Shown here piece after piece: positions 44,988 to 55,200 of a DNA stretch of 64,000 nucleotides. The notes below the pieces were generated by a model. It made no database searches, was not told the DNA's origin, and saw nothing but the letters and a program-made list of their open reading frames with translations. Origin of the DNA: Sphingobium scionense (GTDB lineage Bacteria > Pseudomonadota > Alphaproteobacteria > Sphingomonadales > Sphingomonadaceae); assembly GCF_014197035.1 (NCBI RefSeq), contig NZ_JACIEU010000017.1:62001-126000 (forward strand). The letters are read 5' to 3'. Within the stretch, counting starts at the first letter, position 1. Every line of letters begins with the position of its first letter. Both the position numbers and the translations under genes were made by a program.

Positions 44988-45231
44988 AACCCTTCCTTTC
45001 CGGCAAATTGCCTAAAGGTCGGGATCGAAATGGCGCTTTTACAATAGGTTATGGGGCTCCAGCGTAGGGACGGCGATTATAGCGTGCAAATACAAGAAAT
45101 GGCGTAGATGTCGGACGATCCGGAACGGCAGGTTACAGGTCACGAAAGCAGGAAATCGGACATTCACTCACGCAAAAAACTGCCTTCCGGTTCGACCCTT
45201 GTTGCCCTCGACAAGCCGAAAAGCTTCAGCT
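44988..45231 (-). other. Gap between the CBASS effector and traG
   Basis: This 244-base stretch holds no gene. It should contain the traG promoter, but no clear -35/-10 pair was found. On the leftward strand just after the effector stop there is a weak hairpin (CTTGT with ACAAG near 45199-45216) followed by T6 near 45176, a possible terminator. It is the left edge of the defence cargo. Confidence 0.4.
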
Positions 45232-46308
45232 TCATGAGCGAACGAGCGTTGCGCCTGGCGCGTTCGCGACGGGCATCTTGATACCCCATGGGTAGGTCGC
45301 TGGCGATCCATTCTCATATTGATAGACGGTGAGTGCCGGCAGATTGCGCTTGTCGTAGCTGCGGCCGAAGCTGATCACCACGCTGGTCGGCGCAACAAGC
45401 ACAAGGTGAACTTGCCGGACGTTGGTCGCACAAAGCTGGCGCGCCAAGTCGAAGAATTGCTGCGCCCATGCCGCCTGTTTCGCCGCTGACCAATGATGAT
45501 CGATTGTCGGAGCAGGTAGCCCTAGCCGAATGACCGGCAGGCCTGGGAAGCGATGTGCGATAGCAACCCGATCCTCCGGGTAAGACACCGAGACCGCGAC
45601 CACAACTTCGCTGGCATCACCGACCGTCTCGAGCCCGGTCAGCACCAATCGCTCGCCGTCGTCTGGTTCGTCGAGACGGCGCCAGCATTCTTGGGCCCGA
45701 TTCCAGTCCAGCAGGGTCACACGGCCCTCATCATCTAGAAGAACCCCCATCAGAAAGGCGAACGGCACCGCGGCCATGCCGCCGGCAACCACCGTGAGGT
45801 CGCGACGGTCCCGGCCGGTCGAGTTCTGATGGATCATGTGCGGTAGGCTCTCGAGCCTGGCCAACGCCTGCTCGGGCGAAAGCAAAACGCCGTCCGCACC
45901 CTGCCGGATATCGAGTAGGAGTGAGACGCGCCGGTTCATAATCCCCGTGGGGACCGCGGAGATAAGCGGTTGTCCGCTCATGTCCCGTAGCCCTCGCAGC
46001 TCGATCGCAATCACTTGCTTGCGGCTCTCGCGTCGCAGATCGACAAACAGCCATAGTGCTCCACCAATAATCATTAGGGAGGCGAGCGTGAGGACGAGCG
46101 CCAAAGCAAAGGCCGGTATGCCGGCACCGGAATCGAAGGACACATCGATCCGGCCGTTCTCGGTCGGGATGCCAACCGTCAGAGCGAACCCGGCAAAGGT
46201 CGCGAGGATCAGCGTCACGCCCCATTTGATGAGCCGCATGCCCGGCAGCGGGCGCAGGAAGATGAAATCGATCCAGGAGCGAACGAAATAGTCGAAATGC
46301 TTTTTCAC
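45232..46308 (-). CDS. cap14: 2TM-SAVED CBASS effector (Cap14-like)
   Basis: Start chosen at GTG 46308, which overlaps the Cap3 stop (GTGA) and gives 358 residues; longer readings are shadows of Cap3. Two membrane segments lie at about residues 24-47 (LIKWGVTLILATFAGFALTV) and 59-89 (FALALVLTLASLMIIGGALW). A SAVED domain follows to the end (YPEDRVAIAHRFPGLPVIRL; QVHLVLVAPTSVVISFGRSY). SAVED domains bind cyclic oligonucleotides made by the CD-NTase. The membrane part is expected to disrupt the inner membrane, killing the infected cell. Fourth and last gene of the CBASS operon. Family placement is by eye. Confidence 0.85.
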   Translation of the reverse strand: MKKHFDYFVRSWIDFIFLRPLPGMRLIKWGVTLILATFAGFALTVGIPTENGRIDVSFDSGAGIPAFALALVLTLASLMIIGGALWLFVDLRRESRKQVIAIELRGLRDMSGQPLISAVPTGIMNRRVSLLLDIRQGADGVLLSPEQALARLESLPHMIHQNSTGRDRRDLTVVAGGMAAVPFAFLMGVLLDDEGRVTLLDWNRAQECWRRLDEPDDGERLVLTGLETVGDASEVVVAVSVSYPEDRVAIAHRFPGLPVIRLGLPAPTIDHHWSAAKQAAWAQQFFDLARQLCATNVRQVHLVLVAPTSVVISFGRSYDKRNLPALTVYQYENGSPATYPWGIKMPVANAPGATLVRS

Positions 46309-46781
46309 GTCTGGTTCCCCTTCGCGCCGTCGATGATCTCGATCGGCTCCGGTGGCGCGCCGCGCTGGAACAGCGTCGCCGACAACAACAGCCGCCGCCA
46401 CCAAGCGGTGCGCACGATCAGCAGCATGGCGAAGGGAATATCGCGCTCCCCCTCGACAAGATCTTGCATCGATGCGAGGTCGGTGGAGCTCGGAATGGGT
46501 AAATGGTTTGGGTGCGAATGCCATTCGCCGAGATAGTTGAACCGCACGAAATCCGACGCGGTTTCCTCGTAGAATCGGTCGAGCGCGCGGTGGTGATGTT
46601 CGACCGATCGCACGAAATGAGCAGCGCTACCCGTCACTTCATCAATCGTAAAGTCGGCGAGCCTGAAATGGCCGGCCTCCACCTGTTCGGCCATGAGGAT
46701 ACCGCCGATCTCGCGCCGTCGCGCCTTCGCCAGCGCCTGGCGCATACGTGCGCGCAGCGGCTGCGTGAACTCAACCTTCAT
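46305..46781 (-). CDS. cap3: CBASS Cap3 JAMM/Mov34 isopeptidase
   Basis: The start is ATG 46781, overlapping the Cap2 stop by 11 bases (158 residues). The JAB/JAMM zinc site is complete: Glu in REIGGILMAEQ near residue 20 and the motif EWHSHPNHLPIPSSTD with His-x-His, Ser and Asp. In type II CBASS, Cap3 removes the CD-NTase from targets to which Cap2 has joined it. It overlaps the effector by four bases. Confidence 0.92.
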   Translation of the reverse strand: MKVEFTQPLRARMRQALAKARRREIGGILMAEQVEAGHFRLADFTIDEVTGSAAHFVRSVEHHHRALDRFYEETASDFVRFNYLGEWHSHPNHLPIPSSTDLASMQDLVEGERDIPFAMLLIVRTAWWRRLLLSATLFQRGAPPEPIEIIDGAKGNQT

Positions 46782-48507
46782 CCGCGGCCTCCTCGGCCTT
46801 GGGGAAAAACTCGCGCAGCAAACCGCCCAACTCGTCTCGCGCATTCTCGTCGGCGTCCGGACCCCATTGCCCCTCGGGCACAAGATCGATCGGATAAGTG
46901 TCGAATGGCGCTGCGAAGATCCACTCACGCGCCATCCCGATTGCATAGGCCGAATTCGGAAAGGTGGTCGCGCCACCTTTGAGCAAGTCGATCGCCATGC
47001 GTCCGGCATGAGCGGCGATGACTGAGACATCCGCGTCGTCGGCGATCAGCGGTGGCTTTTCGGCATCGATCTGCAGGCTGTATTGCTCGCCATCGCCACC
47101 GGTCCAGGGAATGCCATTGTCGTCGCACCAACGCAGTATCTGCCGCCGCGCAGCGTACGGCGGCGGATCGAGATCGGGGCGCGAGCGTGCGATCATGCCA
47201 CCAATGCCGCCGGCAAAGACCTCAGCCCAGATCAACGGCTTCCGTTCGGCACATGCCACCGAGCCACAAAGGTTGAAGATCTGCGCGTCTGCTGTCGCGT
47301 CGATGATCAGATCGCACTGGCCAATTTGCTGCAGCGCCGAGTCGGTCGACGCAGAACTTTCCTGTCCGCCGAGCAGCAATCGTCTTACGATCGTCTTGGT
47401 GGACGGATTAATGTCGTCGAGCCGCGCCGCCAGCGCATCAGGTTTATTGAGGCCGACCGCGCGCCAGTCGAGTTCATTGCGCACCAGATTGCCCGGTAGC
47501 AGCAGATCACCATCAACCAGCACCAGCGTGCCGACACCTGCACGGGTAAGGGTTGCCGCGATCTTCGATCCTACTGATCCGCAACCAACGATCGCGACGC
47601 ATTGGTCCGCAAGCACCCCGTGCTCGGCAGACAGGCGTTGCTCGTTCGCCGGCGCGACGATCGTGCGGTAGACATAGACAGCGCGGCTGCCGGTGCCCTG
47701 CGCGAGCGAATAGAGCCGCGCCGTCCCGCGATGAACCAGCAGCAGCGGCATCTCGGCGTCGGAAGCTGTCATGCGCTCCAGCGCCGGGGCGAAGTTCAGC
47801 GCGGTCAGAATGGTGTTCAGAAAGGCGTAACTGCCTTCGAACGGAACGTTAGTTTCGTCGGGGAGCCGGATGGCAAATCCCTCGCGCGTGCGCGGCTCCG
47901 TGAGCGGCGGCGCGGCGGCCCATATCGGCGGGGCGTCGGGCGATCCAAGTCGGCGTGGATGCGCAAGCCAATGTTTCGCGAACCAATGTTCATCGAGGGT
48001 GAAAGGCTGAGCTTGCAAGAGCGGCTGCTCCACAAGGATATCCAGCAAGGTCGTGTTGAGGATCAGGCGCAGCTTGGTGTTGCGCACCTCCTGCGCGACA
48101 GTCTGGCGATGGGCGCTGGCGACATCGGCGACCTCACCGTCTGAGGGACTTTCGCCCGACAGCAGCCGATAAGCGCTTCCGATCATCATCGCGCCCGTGA
48201 ACTGCGGTTCCCAATTGTCAGGACGATACTCGAGGCAGAGCTCGCCCCCTGCGCCATATTGGTGACCCGAGATTCTCGCGCCGTCGCGCGGCGTCACCTG
48301 CGGCGGCACCGCCGGAAAAAAGTGCGGATAGGTCAGGCTGAGCGGGTAGCTGGCACCGAGATGGACGATGTCGAAATCCGCGACGAACTGGAGATCGTCG
48401 GTCAGCCGCCACTTGGCGGACTGGAGCCAGTCCGCCTCTTCAGCCAGCTCGGCGATCGCCTGCCGTTCGGCGCGGGCGCGGGACGGCAGATCTGTCCACC
48501 AGATCAC
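46771..48507 (-). CDS. cap2: CBASS Cap2 E1-E2 fusion (ubiquitin-transfer-like)
   Basis: This 578-residue fusion has an N-terminal E2-like domain (about 1-150) with the likely catalytic Cys in GGELCLEYRPDNW. From about 290 comes an E1/ThiF adenylation domain: VAIVGCGSVGSKIAATLTRA, then TLVLVDGDLLLPGNLVRNEL. Candidate E1 Cys residues lie in NLCGSVACAER and RWCDDNGIPW; which is catalytic is unclear. Cap2 links the C-terminus of the CD-NTase to cell targets and primes it. It overlaps the CD-NTase stop as ATGA and Cap3 by 11 bases. No ubiquitin-like protein is encoded, as usual. Confidence 0.93.
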   Translation of the reverse strand: MIWWTDLPSRARAERQAIAELAEEADWLQSAKWRLTDDLQFVADFDIVHLGASYPLSLTYPHFFPAVPPQVTPRDGARISGHQYGAGGELCLEYRPDNWEPQFTGAMMIGSAYRLLSGESPSDGEVADVASAHRQTVAQEVRNTKLRLILNTTLLDILVEQPLLQAQPFTLDEHWFAKHWLAHPRRLGSPDAPPIWAAAPPLTEPRTREGFAIRLPDETNVPFEGSYAFLNTILTALNFAPALERMTASDAEMPLLLVHRGTARLYSLAQGTGSRAVYVYRTIVAPANEQRLSAEHGVLADQCVAIVGCGSVGSKIAATLTRAGVGTLVLVDGDLLLPGNLVRNELDWRAVGLNKPDALAARLDDINPSTKTIVRRLLLGGQESSASTDSALQQIGQCDLIIDATADAQIFNLCGSVACAERKPLIWAEVFAGGIGGMIARSRPDLDPPPYAARRQILRWCDDNGIPWTGGDGEQYSLQIDAEKPPLIADDADVSVIAAHAGRMAIDLLKGGATTFPNSAYAIGMAREWIFAAPFDTYPIDLVPEGQWGPDADENARDELGGLLREFFPKAEEAADEG

Positions 48508-49718
48508 GCAAAGCCTTGCGGCTTGGTCGGCGTGCGCGCGGTGTTGCTAAAGCTTGGGGTCGACAGCGCACCGGCGGCGGCCGCCGTCGCCCCGCGGAGC
48601 AGCCCAGCGGGCTTGCTGGCGCTCCGATCGGCTGCGCGCTTGGCCAGCTCCTGCCCGAGATGCGGCGACAGCGAGTCAGTGATTGAGTGTCGATCGGCAA
48701 GGCTCGCTGCATGGGCGAAGTCCCGCTGCGCCTGGCGCAGCCACGCATAGAAAGCCCGTTCACGCTCGGGGAATTCGGCCCATTTGTCGGCAAAATTCTC
48801 GAGCGGGTCACTCGGATTCGCGATCACTGCACGACCGCGCGTGTCACGCGCGATATAGGCTTCCATTCCGCTCAGAATCGACAGCAGCGCGTCGGCGATC
48901 TCTTCCTCGCCCTGATAGGCATGCGCCGCGAGCGTGGTGATGATGATCGAGATCGGACAGCAGTTGAGCTCATCCTTTACATACATGATATCGCGGTGCC
49001 GCTTCAGGATCATGATCGAGGATTGCAGCGGCGTGCGCACCTTATAGTCCGGGATCGCCTCGACGCTGGCCTTGACCGCATCGGCCATGGCGCGGCGGCG
49101 CTTCTCGAGCACGACGCGCATGCGGCCCTTGAACCAATCGAGATAGCCTTTGGGGTTCGAACGCGGCCAATCGTCGCTGATCTGCTGATAGCCCAGCCGT
49201 TCATTGTCGGTGATTGCGATCGCGGTTGCCGCCCGGCTGGCGTCGAGACCCTTGCTATCAAGCAGGATGCGAACGTCTCGCGCATTTGGCAGCGCGGGTA
49301 CCACGTCCATGTGGAATTGTGCGCCATCGGCATAGTTGAGGGTCCAGCAGCGCCGGCCCTCGCGGAGGGGCTTGGTCATCGCTTGGGAACGACGGTAGCC
49401 CTCCATTTCCGCGCCAACCATCGCCTTCAGGGTCTCTTGCGAAAGCTGTGACTTGTTGAGCGCTTTCAGTTCGCAGACTGCATCGACATCATATTCCTCC
49501 TCGGCATGCAGCGGTTTGATCACCGTTCCGAGGCCGAAGGAGCCTTGGACATAGACAGCGGGATCATAGCCACGCAGCGTGGAGGCGGGACGATTGAACC
49601 ATCGACCGAGCGACCGATAGCTCTCCTGCGCCTGCTCATAGCGCGTATCGCTGATCTCGAGCTCATCGGCGAGCGCATCGAGATAGGTCTTGGCTATAGA
49701 GGTGGCTTTGGCCGTCAT
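48504..49718 (-). CDS. CBASS CD-NTase (SMODS nucleotidyltransferase)
   Basis: Start ATG 49718 is favoured by GGGGA seven bases upstream (404 residues; an ATG at 49742 is possible). The catalytic signature is intact: YVQGSFGLGTVIKP with the GS motif, then EYDVDAVCEL (Asp-x-Asp) and a third Asp in QFHMDVVPAL. A helical OAS-like part follows (QSSIMILKRHRDIMYVKDEL). On phage infection it should make a cyclic di- or trinucleotide that activates the SAVED effector. The C-terminus ends in Gly-Phe-Ala, a small residue as expected for attachment by Cap2. The clade cannot be told by eye. Confidence 0.93.
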   Translation of the reverse strand: MTAKATSIAKTYLDALADELEISDTRYEQAQESYRSLGRWFNRPASTLRGYDPAVYVQGSFGLGTVIKPLHAEEEYDVDAVCELKALNKSQLSQETLKAMVGAEMEGYRRSQAMTKPLREGRRCWTLNYADGAQFHMDVVPALPNARDVRILLDSKGLDASRAATAIAITDNERLGYQQISDDWPRSNPKGYLDWFKGRMRVVLEKRRRAMADAVKASVEAIPDYKVRTPLQSSIMILKRHRDIMYVKDELNCCPISIIITTLAAHAYQGEEEIADALLSILSGMEAYIARDTRGRAVIANPSDPLENFADKWAEFPERERAFYAWLRQAQRDFAHAASLADRHSITDSLSPHLGQELAKRAADRSASKPAGLLRGATAAAAGALSTPSFSNTARTPTKPQGFA

Positions 49719-49891
49719 AAAGTATTCCCCAAATAACATCATCGGGCTACTCGCCCGCTATTTCCCGTGAGCAACAATGTAGTTACGTATCATTAAGGAT
49801 AAAGTTCTACCGAAGAAAAGGCGCGCCGGACAATATAATCGGCGGTCGCGTTTTCAGCATGGTGCGCTCGGATAGGTATAAACATACCGGG

Positions 49892-51199
49892 TCATACGCC
49901 CCGGCATCCTGCGCGCTTGCTTTGCAATTGGTTGCTTGGAGCCACTGCGGAACACTCCACTTCCTCTTTGAACTGACGTTCGCGGAAGGTCTCCGTCACG
50001 AAATCGATGAATGATACAGCCGTACCCACTGCGAGCCGCGCGTGACGCGGCTGTAAGCCGCGGTGTTGACCATCGCGACCATGACCTGAGCCATAGAGGC
50101 CACGCAGCTCGGCAAGATATTGCGTGAGCGCCGACAGGTTGCGCAAAATCAGCCTAATGGTCTCAGCGCCTCGGGCTGCGTCAGTAATGTTATCGGGGAC
50201 CAGCCCCAACTCCTTAGCCACCAGCTTGGTGAGCGCTGGAAGATCGGCGCCGGTTGAATAGCTGATCCCGCGCTTGGTCAGGACCGATTTGCAACAGCTT
50301 TCGACCAGTTCCTTAGCCGTTCCGATCGCCAGCGCCGGATCTCGATCAACCGCATTTTCGAGCCGCTCGATCTCGCGGTGCATCCAAGCGGCGTCGAGCG
50401 CGTCAGCGACAGTTCGCGCCCGCATCACCGATCTGCTGCCCAACTCGCCGATGGCCTGTGCAACAAACCGTGGCCGGCCAGCGATCTTCTCAACCTCGAC
50501 CAGCATCCAACCTTCGGGACGCAGCTGGTCGTTGAAGTTACGAACCATATCCAGCGCTTGATTGCGGTCTGGCCGCACGACCGGGTGGACCATTTCGGCA
50601 AGAAAAGCGAGGAAACGGTCCGCCGGACCATCGATCAGGTCGAAACGCTTGTCCTCGAAAATCCAGTCGTCTTCCCAGTCGTGATTGTTCCAGCGGTGCT
50701 GCCAGATATCGCCCGCAGCATCCTTGTAGCGCGAGTCATGCGACGGCAGTGTCTCTAGATCCCAGAGCCGCTGCAGAAATTCGACATCATCCAGCGATCC
50801 CATCCACGCAATGTTGTCGACCTTGAGACCGTCAATGATGTTGCGGCGTGCTCGGCGCGATAGGTTCGCAGGCGCCGAACGCCAGTCGGTACGCGGTTGA
50901 ATGCGCGGCCTGATTGATGCGCTGAACCACACATTTCCGTCGCGCTCATATACGGCCTTCACGCGCGCCGTGATTTGCTCCTCCAGCGTAGCGCGCTTTG
51001 TACCTAGACGGCCGTAGTGCGCCGGGTCGATCGACAGATAGACGGTATAAATCGGCGTTCCGCCGTTCCAATTGTCCCAGCCTGTCTCAGTTACCTCGCA
51101 ATCAGCCTCGCGGAGCAATTCGGCCGCTTCGGCCATGCCTTCGGCCGCCAGCATCGCCTCTACCGCCGCTAGATGCGCCTCGTCGTCCTGACCGTCCAC
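49892..51199 (-). CDS. Abi_C-domain protein (abortive infection family)
   Basis: The 435-residue protein starts at a GTG with AAGGAG seven bases upstream. The N-terminal part (about 1-250) is charged and Trp-rich and matches no family I know. The C-terminal part (about 265-420) shows the abortive-infection C-terminal pattern: AIGTAKELVESCCKSVLTKR, DLPALTKLVAKELGL, then RNLSALTQYLAELRGLYGSG and RHARLAVGTAVSFIDFVTET. It is 149 bases upstream of the CD-NTase on the same strand, so it may be separate or be read into the CBASS operon. It points away from the Hachiman-like pair (116-base divergent gap). Confidence 0.78.
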   Translation of the reverse strand: MDGQDDEAHLAAVEAMLAAEGMAEAAELLREADCEVTETGWDNWNGGTPIYTVYLSIDPAHYGRLGTKRATLEEQITARVKAVYERDGNVWFSASIRPRIQPRTDWRSAPANLSRRARRNIIDGLKVDNIAWMGSLDDVEFLQRLWDLETLPSHDSRYKDAAGDIWQHRWNNHDWEDDWIFEDKRFDLIDGPADRFLAFLAEMVHPVVRPDRNQALDMVRNFNDQLRPEGWMLVEVEKIAGRPRFVAQAIGELGSRSVMRARTVADALDAAWMHREIERLENAVDRDPALAIGTAKELVESCCKSVLTKRGISYSTGADLPALTKLVAKELGLVPDNITDAARGAETIRLILRNLSALTQYLAELRGLYGSGHGRDGQHRGLQPRHARLAVGTAVSFIDFVTETFRERQFKEEVECSAVAPSNQLQSKRAGCRGV

Positions 51200-51315
51200 A
51201 TTCCCACTCCTTTGATCCCCACTTGTCTACACAGAACGAAGGTGGAACGAAAGTGACATCGATGCGGGTAGGATAAGAGGCTGCGGCCTCATCGACGAGC
51301 TAATCCGAAGCACGA

Positions 51316-52275
51316 ATGACAGCTTTGTCGACGAAAGACGTCGAGCTCGTGAATTGGGGCTTGGCTTTCCTGCCAAACCGAAGTCAGTTGGCCGCCGGGG
51401 AACGGGGGGACCGCGACATCGAACAATCTGGCGATATAAGTTGGAATCCACTGACTGCGGCAGCTTGCCATGCCGGAGCCGGTTGCGTGGGCGAGCGCTG
51501 GACGGTTGCGAACGCCGCGCAGTTGGCGCGCCTGATAGCGATCATCGCCATGGGACAGGTGAGTCAAGCCGCGCACATCGTCTCGAGTCTGGCGCCGGCT
51601 GCCCCGGCCTTCTCCTTCGCGGAATTGCGGTCCGAAGCGATCATCCGACTGACGGTGCAGGACGGGCCGCAGACACCGCGTATCGGCTATCCGCGCTGGC
51701 AACGTGACGGCTTCATGTTCGAGGCCATGTCCTGGATTGCTGCCCGGCAGTCTCATGGTCCAGCCGTGCTCATGAAAGACCCGCACGTCAGTGCGACGAG
51801 CCAAGGACTCGATGGTCTCATGCTGGTGTTGTCGCCGGACAAGTCTGCGATCGAGACTACGACGATCTTTGAAGATAAATGCACCGACGATCCGAAATCG
51901 ATCTTTGCCGGTAAGGTAATGGCGGGATTCCGGGAGCGCCACGACAACAGGCGAAGCGCGGAAATCATCGCGACGGCGGGCGCGCTGCTGACTAGGGCGG
52001 GGATCAGCGACGAGTTCGCGGCGAGAATGGCCGCCGCCGTTACCGACCGCAACCGTCGCCGCTACCGCGCCGCGGTTACCACCGTTGCAGAGCTGGACAA
52101 TGACTCTGCTCGCGCCAACATCTTCTCCACCTATGGAGATTTGACTGGAATAACGACCGACCAGCGCCAAGCGGCCTGCTTCGTCGTTCCCGCCGAGCTG
52201 CGGCCATGGTTTGACCAACTTGGGCTTCAGGCAGTGGGCTACCTCAATTCACTCGAGGACGACCTTGATGTTTGA
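51316..52275 (+). CDS. hamA: HamA-like (DUF1837-type) nuclease, Hachiman system
   Basis: This 319-residue protein has a PD-(D/E)xK-type nuclease core: Glu136 in FMFEAMSW, Asp166 in SQGLDGLMLVL and the E-x-K of TIFEDKC at 186-188. A helical C-terminal half follows. In Hachiman, HamA is a nuclease held by the helicase HamB and released when phage DNA is damaged or unwound. Here the partner gene starts at 52268, inside the last codons of this gene. The family match is by pattern, and a different nuclease-helicase system is possible. Confidence 0.65.
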   Translation: MTALSTKDVELVNWGLAFLPNRSQLAAGERGDRDIEQSGDISWNPLTAAACHAGAGCVGERWTVANAAQLARLIAIIAMGQVSQAAHIVSSLAPAAPAFSFAELRSEAIIRLTVQDGPQTPRIGYPRWQRDGFMFEAMSWIAARQSHGPAVLMKDPHVSATSQGLDGLMLVLSPDKSAIETTTIFEDKCTDDPKSIFAGKVMAGFRERHDNRRSAEIIATAGALLTRAGISDEFAARMAAAVTDRNRRRYRAAVTTVAELDNDSARANIFSTYGDLTGITTDQRQAACFVVPAELRPWFDQLGLQAVGYLNSLEDDLDV

Positions 52276-55200
52276 CGCCGAGACGTCTCGCTTCCTGCGG
52301 TCAGCTCCACCTCTGCCGGATCTCGATCCGGAGATGATTCCGGCGCTCCTCACTCAGCACTATGCCGAACTCGCCTCGTCCCGGCTGAGAGGAAGCGAAG
52401 CATCGCCGCCAAACACTAACTGGCCCCTCGAGCGCATCGCCGACACCTATGAACTCGTCGCGTCGACGCAGCGCGAGTCGCCGTCAAGAGCCGCCGCGGC
52501 ATTCGTTGCCGGGACGGCGCAGCAAATCCTTGCCCGCCGGCAGCTGTTGCAATCCCCCGACCAGCCGATCTCCAACATCGACCGCGACCGGGTCGATCCC
52601 TCGCTCTCGGCCGCAATCCTGTTCCTGATGGCGGAACAGTATGGCGACGCCAACGAGGCGGCCTTGCAGATCAGGATCGCGCGCGGGGGCGAAACCTACG
52701 AAGCCGCAATCGTGAGCGAGCATGTCGCCGACATGGCGCGTGGCAGGCTGGCCCGTATCTTAGACCGCTCGGCCCGCTGGCGTCGGCCAGCGCTTCCGGG
52801 CGGAATGGAAGATCGGGCGCTTGCTGCGCTGCTAGAAACCATAGCGACGGGCATCGAACTCCTGGCGGCACATATTCTCCGCGCGCCCGCTCCTGAATCC
52901 ATCGCTGGCCGCTTCGCCAGCTCGCGCGATGCCTTTGACACCGTCGTCGGGCTGGCAGTCGAACGCCCCGGCCTTGATGCCGTCGCGTTCGATCTTGGCG
53001 CGCTCTATCCCGGTCCATTCCACCTCGCATCGTTGCTGTCCGCCGCCGACGGCGTCCTCAAGACGGCGAGCTTGCACGACACCCCGATGCCAAGCGGCGC
53101 CGACGCGGCAACATGGGAGCGTTGGCTTCGGTTTCGGGCGGATAAATTTCCCTTTGTCTGGCCGAACCACCGCAAGGCGATCGCCGACGAATTTCACCAG
53201 ACCGGGGTTTCCGCGGTCGTCGTGCTCCCGACAGGGGCGGGTAAGACCACGGTCTCCTCGCTCAAGATCGCAGGCGTTCTTGCGCGCGGAAAGAAAGTCG
53301 CCTTCCTTGCCCCCACACATGCCCTGGTCGATCAGCTGACTGAAGACCTCCAGGAAATGTTTCCGAGCGAGATCATGGACTCGGTTATCTCTAACGACTT
53401 CGATCTCCTCCTCGGCGACGATGCCTCGTTCCAGGATATCGAGGTGATGACCCCCGAGCGCTGCCTGGCGATGCTCTCGTTCGCGCCCGAAGCCTTTGCC
53501 GACGTGGGATTACTCGTATTCGACGAGTGCCATCTATTGAGTCCACAGACAGGCAGGATCCGCCGCGCGCTCGACGCGATGCTGTGCGTGTTAGCCTTTG
53601 CGGAGGCTGCGCCCGAGGCCGATCTGCTCTTGCTGTCTGCGATGGTGCGCAACGGCGCCGAACTCGCGGACTGGGTTGGAACGCTGACCAAGCGGCGGAG
53701 CATCGCGGTCGACCTCCTGTGGAAACCGAGCCGCCAGGCACGGGGTGTCGTCATCTATGACGAGACGGAACTCACCGCCTCGCGCACCCGCGCGTGGGAG
53801 CGGCAGATCGCCGCGGATGCTGCCGCTCCCAAGCCTGCAAAGGATTTGCGCGGCGCGGCGCAAAGGGAGCTGACTGCGCGACCTTACGGAATCTGGGGGC
53901 TGCAGCATAACTGGCATTCCGTATCTGAAAGCAAGGCCTGGGTCGTCACGACCGCGCTGCTCGACACGCCCGTTTTACTTTCCGGGTCGATCAAGACTGG
54001 CTCACTAAGGCTCAAGCCGAACGTCAACGAGGTTGCCGCGCGTCTCGCCGCCACGGCCAGTCTTCGCGAGTTGAAGACGATCGTGTTCGTGAACACGAAG
54101 CGCGATGCGGTTTCGGTGGCACGTGAGATCGCGACGCAATTGGGAACCCGTATTCCGGCGACAGAACCGGAAAGCGAGCGGTGGGCAGCGCTCAAAATCG
54201 AACTCGGCGGTCTCAAACATTCCCTCGTCACACCTGAGCATTGCGCCGTACCGCACAACTCGTCGATGCTGCGGCTCGAGCGCGACCTTGCCGAGCGTAT
54301 GTTCAAACGAGGTAACGGCGCCAATGTCATCGTGGCGACGCCCACCCTAGCGCAAGGCTTGAACTTGCCAGCGCAGCTCGCAATCCTTGCCGGTGACAAG
54401 CGCGCCGATCGCGCCGGTGGTCGCGAGAATCTCGAGGCGCACGAAATATTAAATGCCGCAGCGCGCGCCGGCCGCGCAGGCCATCTTGCGAACGGGCTGG
54501 TCCTGCTGATCCCGGAACCCATCATCACATTTCGCAGCGGACAGCCACTCAACGCGAACCTCATAGGTAAGCTCAAGGGCGTTCTCCCGGAGGACGACCA
54601 CTGCGTGACCATCACGGATCCGCTGGAAACTGTACTGGACCGCCTCATGGCGGGCCAAATGCAGGATTCCGACGTTCAGTATACGATCAACCGCATGGCG
54701 GTCCTCGCCAGCGGGGAGAATGCGGTTGATGCCGCACACCTGTTCAATCTTCACAAGTCGTTCGGTTACTATAGGGCGGCGAGCCGTGCCGCTGCAGCCG
54801 AGTTCGAAGCCAAGATAGAGCAGCTTCGCATGTCGATCGAAGCTCAGCGCGATCCGGATATCGATCACAACGTCGCGATCCTGTCTTCCCAAAGCGGGCT
54901 TTCCGCAAACTTGCTCGTCGCGCTCAAGGCCCGCGTCCATGCCGATCTGGCGACACTTCCGAACTCGGTCGCCGACTGGCTGGCTTGGACACTCAAATGG
55001 CTCGCCGAGGACTCCGACGCCCGCTCCGCTCTGCTTTCGGACGTCTCGGATAGCATCCTCGCAGCATGCGGTGAGCCGAAGGGCGGTGCCCTTGGCCCCC
55101 AGCATCTCGATCATCTGCTTCGCGGCCTGCTGGCATGGATCAATGGCGACAATCTGCGTTCGATTGAACTTATACTCGGCGGTGAGCCCGATCATCACAC

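Noticed and set aside
51289..52218. 309-codon leftward open frame opposite the HamA-like gene
   Set aside because: The rightward frame is coupled to the helicase and has nuclease residues; the leftward one is Arg/His-rich without motifs.
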